Source of the DNA: SZAS-79 sp964599095
Lineage (GTDB): Bacteria; Pseudomonadota; Gammaproteobacteria; Burkholderiales; SG8-39
NCBI GenBank assembly: GCA_964599095.1
Contig: CAZREB010000004.1
Span: 367,954 to 431,953 of the forward strand
DNA: 64,000 nt
Reading direction: 5' to 3'
The notes beneath the pieces were generated by a model. That model saw only the letters and a program-made list of their open reading frames with translations, was not told where the DNA came from and did not search any database. The position numbers and the translations under genes are program-made. Position 1 is the first letter of the stretch. Every line of letters starts with the position of its first letter. Positions 8,802-17,243 of this stretch are shown piece after piece.

Positions 8802-10418
8802 ATGCAGAGCACGATGATGAAGGACCCGCTCTCGCTCAACCACCTGCTGGAGCGCGCGGGCCGGCTGTTTCCCGAATCCGAGATCGTTTCGCGCCTGCCG
8901 GACAAGTCCTTGCGGCGCCACACCTACGCGCAGTACTACGCGCGCACCCGGAGGCTGGCTGCCGCGCTGCAGGGGCTGGGGCTGAAGAAGGGCGACCGGG
9001 TGGCGACGCTGTGCTGGAACCACCATGCGCACCTGGAGTGCTACTTCGGCATTCCCGCCGCCGGGGGCGTGATGCACACGCTCAACCTGCGGCTTTCGCC
9101 CGAGGAGATCGGCTGGATCGCGGCCGATGCCGGCGACCGGTTCGTCGTCGTCGACGACATCCTGCTGCCGCTTTTCAGGCAATTCGCCGGCCGGCACGCC
9201 TTCGAGCGCGTGATTGTGTTCCCCTTTTCGGGCGCACCGGTGGCGCCGGAGTACACCGACTACGAGGCGCTGCTGGAAAATGCGCCGCCGGGGTTCGACT
9301 ACGCGCCGCACGACGAAAACGACCCGGTGGCGATGTGCTACACCAGCGGCACGACCGGCCGTTCGAAAGGCGTCGCGTATTCGCATCGCTCGACCGTGCT
9401 GCACACGCTGGTGGCGTCGCTGCCCGAATTCTGGGGGCTGGCGGGCCGCGACGTCGTGCTGCCGGTGACGCCGATGTTCCATGCCAATTGCTGGGGCATT
9501 CCGTACGGCGCGGTGATGCTCGGCACCAAGCTGGTCTTCCCGGGCCCGCACCTGCACCCGGACGACCTGCTCGACCTGATCAAGCTCGAGCCGCCGACGA
9601 TGGCCCTCGGCGTGCCGACGATCTGGCTGACGCTGATCCAGGCGCTCGAGGCTCATCCGGAGAGGTGGTGCCTGCCCAAGGGGATGCGCAGCCTCGTCGG
9701 CGGGGCGGCGGTGCCCGAATCCCTGATCCGGGCGTTCGCCAGGCACGGCGTGCGGATCGCGCAGGGCTGGGGCATGACCGAGACCTCGCCGCTCGCGACG
9801 CTGAGCTACATCAAGCCCGAACTGTCGGGCGCTTCGGAGGACGAGCAGTTCCGCCTGGCAGCGACGGCCGGCGTGACCGCGCCGCTGGTGGACCTGCGGC
9901 TGGTCGGCGACGACGGCGTCGCGCCATGGGACGGCAAGTCGGTGGGCGAAGTCCAGGTGCGCGGCCCGTTCATCACCGGGAGCTATTTCAACGTCGAGCG
10001 CGACCCGGCCAAGTTCAGCGAAGACGGGTGGCTGCGCACCGGCGACGTCGCCAAGATGGACGCGCACGGCTATCTCCACATCACCGACCGGACCAAGGAC
10101 CTGATCAAGTCCGGCGGCGAGTGGATCAGTTCGGTGGACCTCGAGAACGCGATCATGGCGCACCCGGCGATCGCCGAGGCCGCGGTGATCGCCGTGCCGC
10201 ACGAGAAATGGGGTGAAAGGCCGCTCGCCTGCGTGGTCACCAGGCCCGGCCAGTCGGCGACGCCGGAGGCGCTGAACGAGGCGCTGGCGAAGAAATTCGC
10301 CAAGTGGCAGCTGCCCGATCGTTATGAATTCCTCGATGCGATTCCGCGCACGTCGACCGGCAAGTTCTGGAAGATGAAGTTGCGGGAGCGGTTTGCGGGT
10401 GCCAAGAGTGGGTCCTGA
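8802..10418 (+). CDS. Acyl-CoA synthetase (AMP-forming), DmdB/medium-chain type
   Basis: This 538-residue ANL-superfamily enzyme adenylates a carboxylate and transfers it to CoA. The ATP loop YTSGTTGRSKG is at residues 180-190, GWGMTETSP is the adenylation A5 motif, TDRTKDLIKSGGEW is the hinge and A8 region, and the catalytic lysine lies in RTSTGKFWK near residue 520. The N-terminal half resembles the 3-methylthiopropionyl-CoA and medium-chain ligase group (GDRVATLCWN, HTLNLRL). It lies 10 bases after the crotonase behind a GGAGGCG ribosome-binding site, completing an uptake-activation-isomerisation set. The natural acid is not identifiable. Confidence 0.9.
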   Translation: MQSTMMKDPLSLNHLLERAGRLFPESEIVSRLPDKSLRRHTYAQYYARTRRLAAALQGLGLKKGDRVATLCWNHHAHLECYFGIPAAGGVMHTLNLRLSPEEIGWIAADAGDRFVVVDDILLPLFRQFAGRHAFERVIVFPFSGAPVAPEYTDYEALLENAPPGFDYAPHDENDPVAMCYTSGTTGRSKGVAYSHRSTVLHTLVASLPEFWGLAGRDVVLPVTPMFHANCWGIPYGAVMLGTKLVFPGPHLHPDDLLDLIKLEPPTMALGVPTIWLTLIQALEAHPERWCLPKGMRSLVGGAAVPESLIRAFARHGVRIAQGWGMTETSPLATLSYIKPELSGASEDEQFRLAATAGVTAPLVDLRLVGDDGVAPWDGKSVGEVQVRGPFITGSYFNVERDPAKFSEDGWLRTGDVAKMDAHGYLHITDRTKDLIKSGGEWISSVDLENAIMAHPAIAEAAVIAVPHEKWGERPLACVVTRPGQSATPEALNEALAKKFAKWQLPDRYEFLDAIPRTSTGKFWKMKLRERFAGAKSGS

Positions 10419-10454
10419 TGCCGCCGGGCCCGTGTCGCGGCCAGAGGCCGGGCT

Positions 10455-12431
10455 GTGAGCCAGGCCGGGCAGGCCACCGTATCGATCCCGCATGCGATCC
10501 AGATCGGGTTGGCCCACCACCAGGCCGGGCGGCTGCCTGAAGCAGAGGGCATCTACCGGCAGGTGCTGCAGGTCGAGCCGGGCAACGCCGAGGCTCTGCA
10601 CCTGCTCGGCGTGATCGCGCACCAGGTGGGCAACAACGCTGCGAGCCTCGAGTACATCGATCTCGCGCTTGCCGCACGGCCCGACTTCGCCGAGGCGCTG
10701 GGCAACCGCGGCCTGGCGCTGCTTGCGCTCGGGCGATACGAAGATGCGCTCGCGACCTGCGACCGGGCGCTGGCCCTGAATCCGGACTATGCCGAGGCGC
10801 TGAGCAATCGCGGCGACGCGTTGCGGGAACTCGGCCGGCACGAGGAGGCGCTCGCCAGCTACGATCGCGCGTTGTCGGTGAGGCCTGCCTTTGCCGAGGC
10901 GCTGAACAACCGCGGAAACATGCTCAAGGTGCTGGGGCGCCATGACGAGGCGCTGGCCAGCTTCGACAAGGCGCTTTCGATGCAACCCGGCCATGCCGAT
11001 GCGCTGAACAACCGCGGCCTGGTGCTGCAGGCCCTCGAGCGCTACGACGAGGCTCTCGCAAGCTACGACCTGGCCTTGTCGGCCAGGGCCGGATTCGTCG
11101 AGGCGCTGAACAACCGCGGATTCGTGCTGCACGAAGTGGGGCGCTTCGCCGAGTCGCTGGCCAGCCTCGAAGCCGCCCTGGCCGCCGAGCCTTCCTACGC
11201 CGGCGCCTGGTACAACCGCGGCAACACCCTTCGCGACCTGAACCGGGGCGAAGAGGCGCTCGCCAGCTACGAGAAGGCGGTATCGATCGCCCCGGAGTTC
11301 TTCGACGCGTGGAACAACCGGGGCAATGCGCTCAAGGTGCTCAGGCGCTTTTCGGATGCGCTGGCGAGTTACGACCGGGCGCTGGCCATCGATCCGGGCC
11401 ACGCGGGGGCATGGAGCAACCGGGGAACCGCCTTGTACGAGCTCGGACGCCCCGAAGAGGCGCTTGCCAGTTACGCGAGGGCGCTCGAGATCGCGCCCGA
11501 CTACGCGGACGCCCACTGGAACGAGGGCCTGTGCCGGCTGATCCTCGCGGACTTCGAGACCGGGTGGAAAAAGATCGAGTGGCGCTGGCAGACCGAGGAG
11601 TTCAGGGCGCGGCGCCGGGGTTTTGCGCAGCCCCTCTGGCTCGGCAAGGAGCCGCTGGCCGGCAAGACCATCCTGCTGCATGCGGAGCAGGGGCTCGGGG
11701 ATGCGATCCAGTTCTGCCGCTATGCGCCGATGGTGGCGGCACTCGGAGCCACCGTGGTTCTCGACGTCCTTCCCGCGCTCGCGTCGTTGCTCGGCCGGCT
11801 GGAAGGCGTGAGCCGGGTGATTGCGCGCGGAGAGCCGCTGCCCGGCTTCGACTATCACTGCCCGCTCTTGAGCCTGCCGCTGGCGTTCGGCACGACTTTG
11901 AAGTCGATCCCGGCGAAGGTGCCGTACCTGTTCGCCGACCCGGCGCGCGTCAAGGAGTGGAAGAAGCGCCTGGGCGTAAGGCGCAAGCCGCGGATCGGGA
12001 TCGCCTGGTCGGCGACGAACCAGAGTGCCTACGGGATCGCGCGGTCGATCCCGTTCGACGCATTCGCCGGCCTGATCCCCAAGGGCGTGCAGTGCGTGAG
12101 CCTGCAGAAGGACCTGGCCGAGGCCGAGCGCGAGGCGATCGAGGCGCGCAAGGACATCGTGCACTTCGGGGCGGGGTTCGAGGACACGGCGGCGCTGGTG
12201 GAGCTGATGGACGTGGTGGTGAGCGTGGACACGTCGATCGGGCACCTGGCGGGGGCGATGGGCAAGGCGGCGTGGATCCTGCTGCCGTACGTGGGCGACT
12301 GGCGCTGGATGACGGCCCGAGAGGACAGCCCGTGGTACCCGAGCGTGCGGCTGTTCCGCCAACGGTCCGCCGGCGACTGGCCGGAGGTCATCGATCGCGT
12401 GAAAGGGCAGCTGGAGCAATTGAAGAAGTGA
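10455..12431 (+). CDS. TPR protein with glycosyltransferase-like C-terminal domain (copy 1)
   Basis: This 658-residue protein carries about eleven tandem 34-residue tetratricopeptide units (roughly residues 10-385; typical unit YAEALSNRGDALRELGRHEEALASYDRALSVRPA, given here only as the pattern A-E-A-x3-RG-x-A-x2-LGR). The C-terminal domain of about 270 residues includes HAEQGLGDAIQFCRYAP and SVDTSIGHLAGAMG, the latter like the donor-site region of GT9/heptosyltransferase and O-GlcNAc-transferase-like GT-B folds. The GTG start gives no signal peptide, so it is probably cytoplasmic. It overlaps copy 2 by GTGA. Bases 11797-12341 are identical to copy 2. The substrate protein or sugar is unknown. 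Confidence 0.85.
   Translation: MSQAGQATVSIPHAIQIGLAHHQAGRLPEAEGIYRQVLQVEPGNAEALHLLGVIAHQVGNNAASLEYIDLALAARPDFAEALGNRGLALLALGRYEDALATCDRALALNPDYAEALSNRGDALRELGRHEEALASYDRALSVRPAFAEALNNRGNMLKVLGRHDEALASFDKALSMQPGHADALNNRGLVLQALERYDEALASYDLALSARAGFVEALNNRGFVLHEVGRFAESLASLEAALAAEPSYAGAWYNRGNTLRDLNRGEEALASYEKAVSIAPEFFDAWNNRGNALKVLRRFSDALASYDRALAIDPGHAGAWSNRGTALYELGRPEEALASYARALEIAPDYADAHWNEGLCRLILADFETGWKKIEWRWQTEEFRARRRGFAQPLWLGKEPLAGKTILLHAEQGLGDAIQFCRYAPMVAALGATVVLDVLPALASLLGRLEGVSRVIARGEPLPGFDYHCPLLSLPLAFGTTLKSIPAKVPYLFADPARVKEWKKRLGVRRKPRIGIAWSATNQSAYGIARSIPFDAFAGLIPKGVQCVSLQKDLAEAEREAIEARKDIVHFGAGFEDTAALVELMDVVVSVDTSIGHLAGAMGKAAWILLPYVGDWRWMTAREDSPWYPSVRLFRQRSAGDWPEVIDRVKGQLEQLKK
11797..12341 (+). 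repeat. 545-base perfect repeat, member 1
   Basis: Every base from 11797 to 12341 matches 14175-14719 (offset 2378), checked line by line. The flanking bases differ (C versus G before, A versus G after). It encodes most of the glycosyltransferase-like domain of the first TPR gene. The flanking TPR-coding DNA is clearly diverged, so this block was copied or homogenised recently. Confidence 0.95.
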
Positions 12432-14812
12432 ATCCGGAGCAGACCACAGTATCGATCCCGCAGGCGATCCAGATCGCGTTGGCGCACCACCAGGCCGGGC
12501 GGCTGGCCGAGGCCGAGGGCATCTACCGGCAGGTGCTGCAGGTCGAGCCGAACAATGCCGAGGCCCTTCACCTGCTCGGGGTGATCGCGCACCAGGTGGG
12601 CAACAACGATGCGAGCCTCGAGTACATCGACCTGGCGCTCGCTGCACGGCCTGAATTCGCCGAGGCGCTGGGCAACCGGGGCCTTGCGCTGCATGCGTTG
12701 GGGCGATACGAAGAGGCGCTCGCGAGCTATGACCGGGCGCTGGAACTCAACGCGGGCTTTGCCGAGGCGCTGAGCAATCGCGGCAACGCGCTGAGGGAAC
12801 TTGGCCGGCACGAGGAGGCCCTTGCCAGCTACGATCGCGCGTTGTCGGTGAGGCCGGACTTCGCAGAAGCGCTGAACAACTGCGGGAATATGCTCAAGGT
12901 CCTGGGACGCCACGAAGAAGCGCTGGCCGCCTTCGACCGTGCGCTCGCGATCCGGCCCGACTATCCCGAGGTCCTGAACAACCGCGGCCTCGCGCTCCAG
13001 GCGCTCGGGCGCTACGAAGAGGCGTTCGCCAGCTACGACCGGGCGCTGGCGCTCAATCCGGCGTATGCCGAGGTCCTGAACAACCGCGGGTTCGGGCTGA
13101 ACGAGATGGGGCGCCACGCAGAGGCGATTGCGAGCCTGGAGGCCGCGCTCGCAATCGAGCCGGGCCATGCGGGCGCGCTATACAACCGCGGCAATGCGCT
13201 GCAGGCGCTCGGGCGATGCGCGGAAGCGGTTGCCAGTTATGACCAGGCGGTGGCACTGGCGCCCCGATTCCTGGATGCGTTGAACAATCGCGGCAATGCG
13301 CTGAAGACGCTCGGGCGGTTCGAGGAAGCGCTCGCCAGCTACGAGCAGGCGATTGCGGTCGACCCCGGCCACGCAGGGGCATGGTGCAACCGCGGCACCG
13401 CCTTGTACGAACTCAGGCGATTCGACGAAGCGCTCGAGAGCTACGCGAAGGCGCTGCAGATCTCGCCCGGCATGGCCGATGCGTTTTACAACAGCGGCAT
13501 GGCGCTCCATGCGCTTGGCCGCTTCGCCGAGGAAATCGAGAGCTACGACCGGGCGCTGTCCCTCAAGCCCGACTACGCCGAGGCGTTGAACAACCGCAGC
13601 AATGCGCTCGATGAACTCGGCCGCCATGACGAGGCGCTCGACGACCTGAACCGGGCGCTGTCGATCCGGCCGGGCTACGCGGAAGGCTTGTACAACCGCG
13701 GCAACGTCCTGATGAAGCTGCGGCGCCATGAGGAGGCCCTGGGCGACTACGAACAGGCGCTTGCGGCGAGGCCGGGCTATGTCGAGGCGCAGAACAACCT
13801 CGGCCGCGCGCTCTACGAGCTCGGGCGCTACCGCAAGGCCCTGGCGAGCTACGAAAAGGCGCAAGCGATCGACCCGCAATACGCCGACGCCCATTGGAAC
13901 GAGGCCTTGTGCCGGCTGATTCTCGGCGAGTTCAAGCGCGGGTGGGAGAAGTTCGAGTGGCGCTGGAAGACCCGCGACTTCGAGGCGCAGAAGTGGGAAT
14001 CCGCGCAGCCGCTGTGGCTCGGTCGCGAATCGCTCGACGGAAAAACCATCCTTCTGCATGCCGAGCAGGGCCTTGGCGACACGATGCAATTCTGCCGCTA
14101 CGTTCCGATGGTCGCCGCCAGGGGGGCCACCGTGATGCTCGAGGTGCAGGCGGCGCTGAAGCCGCTGCTCGACGGGCTGGAAGGCGTGAGCCGGGTGATT
14201 GCGCGCGGAGAGCCGCTGCCCGGCTTCGACTATCACTGCCCGCTCTTGAGCCTGCCGCTGGCGTTCGGCACGACTTTGAAGTCGATCCCGGCGAAGGTGC
14301 CGTACCTGTTCGCCGACCCGGCGCGCGTCAAGGAGTGGAAGAAGCGCCTGGGCGTAAGGCGCAAGCCGCGGATCGGGATCGCCTGGTCGGCGACGAACCA
14401 GAGTGCCTACGGGATCGCGCGGTCGATCCCGTTCGACGCATTCGCCGGCCTGATCCCCAAGGGCGTGCAGTGCGTGAGCCTGCAGAAGGACCTGGCCGAG
14501 GCCGAGCGCGAGGCGATCGAGGCGCGCAAGGACATCGTGCACTTCGGGGCGGGGTTCGAGGACACGGCGGCGCTGGTGGAGCTGATGGACGTGGTGGTGA
14601 GCGTGGACACGTCGATCGGGCACCTGGCGGGGGCGATGGGCAAGGCGGCGTGGATCCTGCTGCCGTACGTGGGCGACTGGCGCTGGATGACGGCCCGAGA
14701 GGACAGCCCGTGGTACCCGGGCGTGCGCCTCTTCAGGCAGCCTGCGCCCGGCGACTGGGCGGGTGTCACCGCAAGCGTGAAGAGGGCGCTGGAGCGGCAA
14801 TTCCGCAAATGA
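12428..14812 (+). CDS. TPR protein with glycosyltransferase-like C-terminal domain (copy 2)
   Basis: This 794-residue paralogue of the preceding gene has about fourteen to fifteen TPR units, four more than copy 1, followed by the same C-terminal domain (HAEQGLGDTMQFCRY, then SVDTSIGHLAGAMG). The GTG at 12428 overlaps the previous stop (GTGA), which implies translational coupling; the N-terminus QTTVSIPQAIQIALAHHQAGR aligns with copy 1, supporting this start. The segment 14175-14719 is identical to copy 1, while the DNA just before it (11701-11790 versus 14079-14168) is diverged. The TPR array probably binds a partner or acceptor protein. Function is inferred from fold only. Confidence 0.85.
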   Translation: MNPEQTTVSIPQAIQIALAHHQAGRLAEAEGIYRQVLQVEPNNAEALHLLGVIAHQVGNNDASLEYIDLALAARPEFAEALGNRGLALHALGRYEEALASYDRALELNAGFAEALSNRGNALRELGRHEEALASYDRALSVRPDFAEALNNCGNMLKVLGRHEEALAAFDRALAIRPDYPEVLNNRGLALQALGRYEEAFASYDRALALNPAYAEVLNNRGFGLNEMGRHAEAIASLEAALAIEPGHAGALYNRGNALQALGRCAEAVASYDQAVALAPRFLDALNNRGNALKTLGRFEEALASYEQAIAVDPGHAGAWCNRGTALYELRRFDEALESYAKALQISPGMADAFYNSGMALHALGRFAEEIESYDRALSLKPDYAEALNNRSNALDELGRHDEALDDLNRALSIRPGYAEGLYNRGNVLMKLRRHEEALGDYEQALAARPGYVEAQNNLGRALYELGRYRKALASYEKAQAIDPQYADAHWNEALCRLILGEFKRGWEKFEWRWKTRDFEAQKWESAQPLWLGRESLDGKTILLHAEQGLGDTMQFCRYVPMVAARGATVMLEVQAALKPLLDGLEGVSRVIARGEPLPGFDYHCPLLSLPLAFGTTLKSIPAKVPYLFADPARVKEWKKRLGVRRKPRIGIAWSATNQSAYGIARSIPFDAFAGLIPKGVQCVSLQKDLAEAEREAIEARKDIVHFGAGFEDTAALVELMDVVVSVDTSIGHLAGAMGKAAWILLPYVGDWRWMTAREDSPWYPGVRLFRQPAPGDWAGVTASVKRALERQFRK
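14175..14719 (+). repeat. 545-base perfect repeat, member 2
   Basis: This is the second member of the identical pair (see 11797-12341). It lies in the same position of the glycosyltransferase-like domain of copy 2, in the same orientation. The third gene of the array has a homologous but diverged segment at about 15647-16190. Confidence 0.95.
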
Positions 14813-16284
14813 CCGCGACATCGAACGGCCGGCCGGCGCCGTCCGCTGCCGAAGCGCTGGCGGCCGGAATTGCACACCACCAGGCCGGGCGCCTGATCGA
14901 GGCCGAGGGCTGCTACAGGCAGCTGCTCGAGACCGACCCGGCAAACGCGGATGCGCTGCATTACCTCGGCCTGATCGCACACCAGGTCGGCAGGAACGAA
15001 CTCGCCATCGAGCTCTTCGATCAGGTGCTCGCGTCCAGGCCCGGCTATGCCGAGGCCTGGAGTAATCGGGGCCTTGCGCTGCACGACCTCGGGCGGTACC
15101 CGGAGGCGATCGCCAGCTACGACAATGCGCTGTCGGCGAGGCCGGCCTTCGCCGAAGCGTCGTTCAATCGCGGCAACGCCCTGCAATTGATGGGGCGTCT
15201 GCCGGAAGCGCTCGCCAGTTACGACGCCGCGCTTACGATCCAGCCCGCCTACTGGGAAGTGCTCGGCAATCGCGGCAACGTGCTGCAGAAATTGAACCGC
15301 TACGAGGAAGCGTGCGCCAGTTATGAGAATGCGCTGGCGCTCGAACCTTCGTTCGCCGATGCACACTGGAATCTCGGCCTTTGCCGCCTCACCTGCGGCG
15401 ACTTCGCCAACGGCTGGCCGGAAATCGAATGGCGCTGGAAGATGAGGGAATTCCACGCCCATCGGCGGGACTTTTCGCAACCGTTGTGGATTGGCGGCCG
15501 GCCGATCGCCGGCAAGACCGTCCTGCTGCATGCCGAGCAAGGCCTCGGCGACACGTTGCAGTTCTGCCGCTACGCGCCGATGGTGGCGGCGCTCGGCGCG
15601 ACCGTGCTGCTCGAAGTGCAGGGCGCGTTGCGGCCGCTACTTGGCGAGCTCGGCGGTGTCAGCCGGTTGCTTGCGCAGGGCGAGGCGCTGCCGGCCTTCG
15701 ACCTGCATTGCCCGCTGCTGAGCCTGCCCCTCGCGTTCGGCACGACGGTCGCGGGCATTCCGGCGCAGATTCCTTACGTGCATGCAGATGCGGCATTGGT
15801 GGCGCAGTGGCGGGCGCGCCTCGGGGAAAAGCGCGGACTGAGGATAGGGATCGCCTGGTCGGCGACCCGGGCAACCGCGTACGGGCTCGCGCGGTCGATT
15901 CCGCTGGTCGAGTTCGTGAAGATCATCCCACTGGGCGCGCAGTGCGTGAGCCTGCAGAAGGATCTCGACGACGAAGAACGCGCAGTCATCGAAGCGCGCA
16001 CGGACATCCTGCACTTCGGCACCGGGTTTGCGGACACTGCGGCCCTCGTGGAGTCGATGGACCTGGTGGTCAGCGTGGATACGTCGATTGCGCACCTGGC
16101 CGGCGCAATGGGCAAGGCCGTCTGGATCATGATGCCGCGCGCGGGCGATTGGCGCTGGATGCGCGACCGCGAAGACAGTCCCTGGTATCCGTCTGCACGG
16201 CTTTACCGGCAGCCGGCCGCGGGGGACTGGGACCGCGTGGTGAAGCGGGTGGGCGAAGACCTGGCGCGGCTGCCGCTGCAGTAG
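14809..16284 (+). CDS. TPR protein with glycosyltransferase-like C-terminal domain (copy 3)
   Basis: This 491-residue third paralogue has only about six TPR units and an intact C-terminal domain (HAEQGLGDTLQFCRYAP, then SVDTSIAHLAGAMGKAVW). It begins with ATG at 14809, overlapping the stop of copy 2 (ATGA), so the three genes form one coupled transcript. The end is 17 bases from the convergent transporter gene. Its C-terminal domain is clearly diverged from the identical pair. It may be the oldest copy, or the one not reached by gene conversion. Confidence 0.85.
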   Translation: MTATSNGRPAPSAAEALAAGIAHHQAGRLIEAEGCYRQLLETDPANADALHYLGLIAHQVGRNELAIELFDQVLASRPGYAEAWSNRGLALHDLGRYPEAIASYDNALSARPAFAEASFNRGNALQLMGRLPEALASYDAALTIQPAYWEVLGNRGNVLQKLNRYEEACASYENALALEPSFADAHWNLGLCRLTCGDFANGWPEIEWRWKMREFHAHRRDFSQPLWIGGRPIAGKTVLLHAEQGLGDTLQFCRYAPMVAALGATVLLEVQGALRPLLGELGGVSRLLAQGEALPAFDLHCPLLSLPLAFGTTVAGIPAQIPYVHADAALVAQWRARLGEKRGLRIGIAWSATRATAYGLARSIPLVEFVKIIPLGAQCVSLQKDLDDEERAVIEARTDILHFGTGFADTAALVESMDLVVSVDTSIAHLAGAMGKAVWIMMPRAGDWRWMRDREDSPWYPSARLYRQPAAGDWDRVVKRVGEDLARLPLQ

Positions 16285-16301
16285 GCGAGCCCGCCGCCGC
16301 T

Positions 16302-17243
16302 TCAGCGCGCGAGCGTCACGATCACCAGCCCCAGCGTCAGCAACGCCATGCCGGCAATCTCCGGGCGCGACAGCCGCTCCCTGAAGATCCTGCGCGAAAT
16401 CACCGAGGCGAACAGCAGTTCCACCAGGCCCAGCGTCCTGACGTGCGCGACCGGCTCGATCGCCATCGCGGTAAACCAGCCTGCAGAAGCCGCGGCGCCC
16501 ATGAACCCTGCAAAGAACGACTTGCGCCACGCGCCGAACACACGCCTGACGACCGAAGGATCGCGCACCAGCAGCCATCCGCCGAGCACCACGGTTTGCA
16601 GGGATTGCGCCACGACGAGCGTGACCGCCGCGGCCATCGGGAATGGCGTATCGCCGAGGGCGAGCGCAGCGCCGCGGTAGCCTACCGCGGAGAATGCGAA
16701 GAAGGCGCCCGAGGCGAGCCCGAGCAGCGCAGGCATCGAGGTCCATCCCGTCAGCATCGTGCGAAACGGCCTTTCGCGATCGGCCGGCGAGAGCAGCAGC
16801 ACGCCGAGCGTGCCGCAGCCCACCGCGAGGGCCGTGGTCACCGTCACCGGGTCGCCGAGCACCACCAGGCCGAACACCGCGACCTGGATGATCTCGGTCT
16901 TCGAGTACGCGACGCCGAGCGTGAAGTTGCGCTCCTCCATGACGCGCAACAGCAGAGCGGTGGCGACGATCTGGCTGAGGCCGCCGAACGAGACCCAGGC
17001 AAGGAAGGCGAGATTGGCCTTCGGCAGCGAAAAGCCCCCGGCGGCCTGCACTGCCAGCAGCCAGAGCAGGGCGAAAGGCAGTCCGTAGAGAAAGCGCACG
17101 AGCGTCGCGCCCAGCGTGCCGAGCTCGGCCGTCAGGCTGCGCTGCGCGGCATTGCGGAGGGTTTGCGCGAAGGCCGCCCACAGGGTGACCGGGATCCAGA
17201 GCCATTCAGGCGCAATCAGGGGTGCAGCCAGGGGCGCGTTCAT
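16302..17243 (-). CDS. EamA/DMT-family transporter
   Basis: This 313-residue membrane protein has about ten hydrophobic segments in two similar halves, the layout of drug/metabolite exporters of the EamA type. Landmarks are LRNAAQRSLTAELGTLGATLVRFLYGLPFA in the first helices (cited as the region of residues 28-58) and a VEPVAHVRTLGLVELLFA-like stretch before the last helices. The ATG at 17243 overlaps the stop of the upstream methyltransferase gene (ATGA), so the two are co-translated. It may export or import a metabolite linked to that methyltransferase. The substrate is unknown. Confidence 0.85.
   Translation of the reverse strand: MNAPLAAPLIAPEWLWIPVTLWAAFAQTLRNAAQRSLTAELGTLGATLVRFLYGLPFALLWLLAVQAAGGFSLPKANLAFLAWVSFGGLSQIVATALLLRVMEERNFTLGVAYSKTEIIQVAVFGLVVLGDPVTVTTALAVGCGTLGVLLLSPADRERPFRTMLTGWTSMPALLGLASGAFFAFSAVGYRGAALALGDTPFPMAAAVTLVVAQSLQTVVLGGWLLVRDPSVVRRVFGAWRKSFFAGFMGAAASAGWFTAMAIEPVAHVRTLGLVELLFASVISRRIFRERLSRPEIAGMALLTLGLVIVTLAR

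Noticed and set aside
8691..12647. Very long open frame on the minus strand opposite the CoA ligase and TPR genes
   Set aside because: It is a mirror of high-GC, repeat-rich sense genes; its translation is Arg/Pro/His-rich with no domain, while the sense strand encodes clear families.
10455..16284. Tandem DNA periodicity of about 102 bases resembling a repeat array
   Set aside because: It is coding TPR sequence (34 codons per unit) that diverges between units; there are no unique spacers, so it is not a CRISPR array.
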